From assembly GCA_023419055.1 (NCBI GenBank), contig JAEZYO010000742.1:1-6054 (forward strand): a DNA stretch of 6,054 bases. The letters are read 5' to 3'. Position numbers and translations under genes: made by a program. Under the pieces are notes generated by a model, which was given only the letters and a program-made list of their open reading frames with translations, had not been told where the DNA came from and ran no database searches. This document shows positions 6,044 through 6,054 of this stretch, one piece after another (positions within the stretch are counted from its first letter, which is position 1; each line of letters begins with the position of its first letter). The DNA comes from Pseudomonadota bacterium. Lineage in GTDB: Bacteria > Myxococcota > Polyangia > Polyangiales > Polyangiaceae.

Positions 6044-6054
6044 CCACGCAGGCC

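Noticed and set aside
6038..6054. TTGCA of a sigma-54 promoter upstream of htrA
   Set aside because: The matching -24 element would need TGGC 5 bases beyond; the bases there read GGCCTG, lacking the required GG at the right place.

Overview
The window is GC-rich, densely packed bacterial chromosome with four complete genes and one gene that enters from the left edge. The overall picture is a Myxococcota-type (deltaproteobacterial) genome. This rests on the strong G/C bias at third codon positions, a Hanks-type kinase with an N-terminal CPxC...CPxD zinc-ribbon-like segment, and a HEAT-repeat protein encoded directly upstream of cheR and cheB. The lineage is inferred from these features and was not tested by a database search.

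Left half (1-2751, + strand): the 3' end of a chemosensory operon. A HEAT-repeat protein, whose frame is open to the left edge, overlaps cheR (MCP glutamate methyltransferase) by ATGA, and cheR overlaps cheB (MCP methylesterase/deamidase with a receiver domain) by another ATGA. CheR and CheB together set receptor methylation, which is the adaptation arm of a chemosensory pathway. Its receptor, CheA and CheW are not in the window and presumably lie upstream.

Right half (2783-6054, - strand): htrA and a Ser/Thr protein kinase, read right to left. htrA encodes a DegP/DegQ-like serine protease with two PDZ domains and a clear lipobox, so it is predicted to be a lipid-anchored envelope protease. 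It has a plausible sigma-70-type promoter (TTGCAA, 17 bp, TATCTT) and a strong ribosome binding site that moves the start to an ATG six codons inside the longest reading frame. After a 77-bp gap holding a perfect 8-bp direct repeat comes the kinase gene. It encodes a catalytically intact kinase with four predicted C-terminal membrane helices and no sizeable extracytoplasmic domain. The kinase and cheB converge, with only 31 bp between their stop codons, and that gap is mostly filled by a GC-rich hairpin.

There are no RNA genes, mobile elements, CRISPR arrays or signs of recent transfer. No gene-free stretch exceeds 100 bases. The window looks like ordinary core or regulatory chromosome. The points of interest are architectural (lipoprotein HtrA, four-helix kinase, HEAT-CheR-CheB coupling), and I see no wholly new system.
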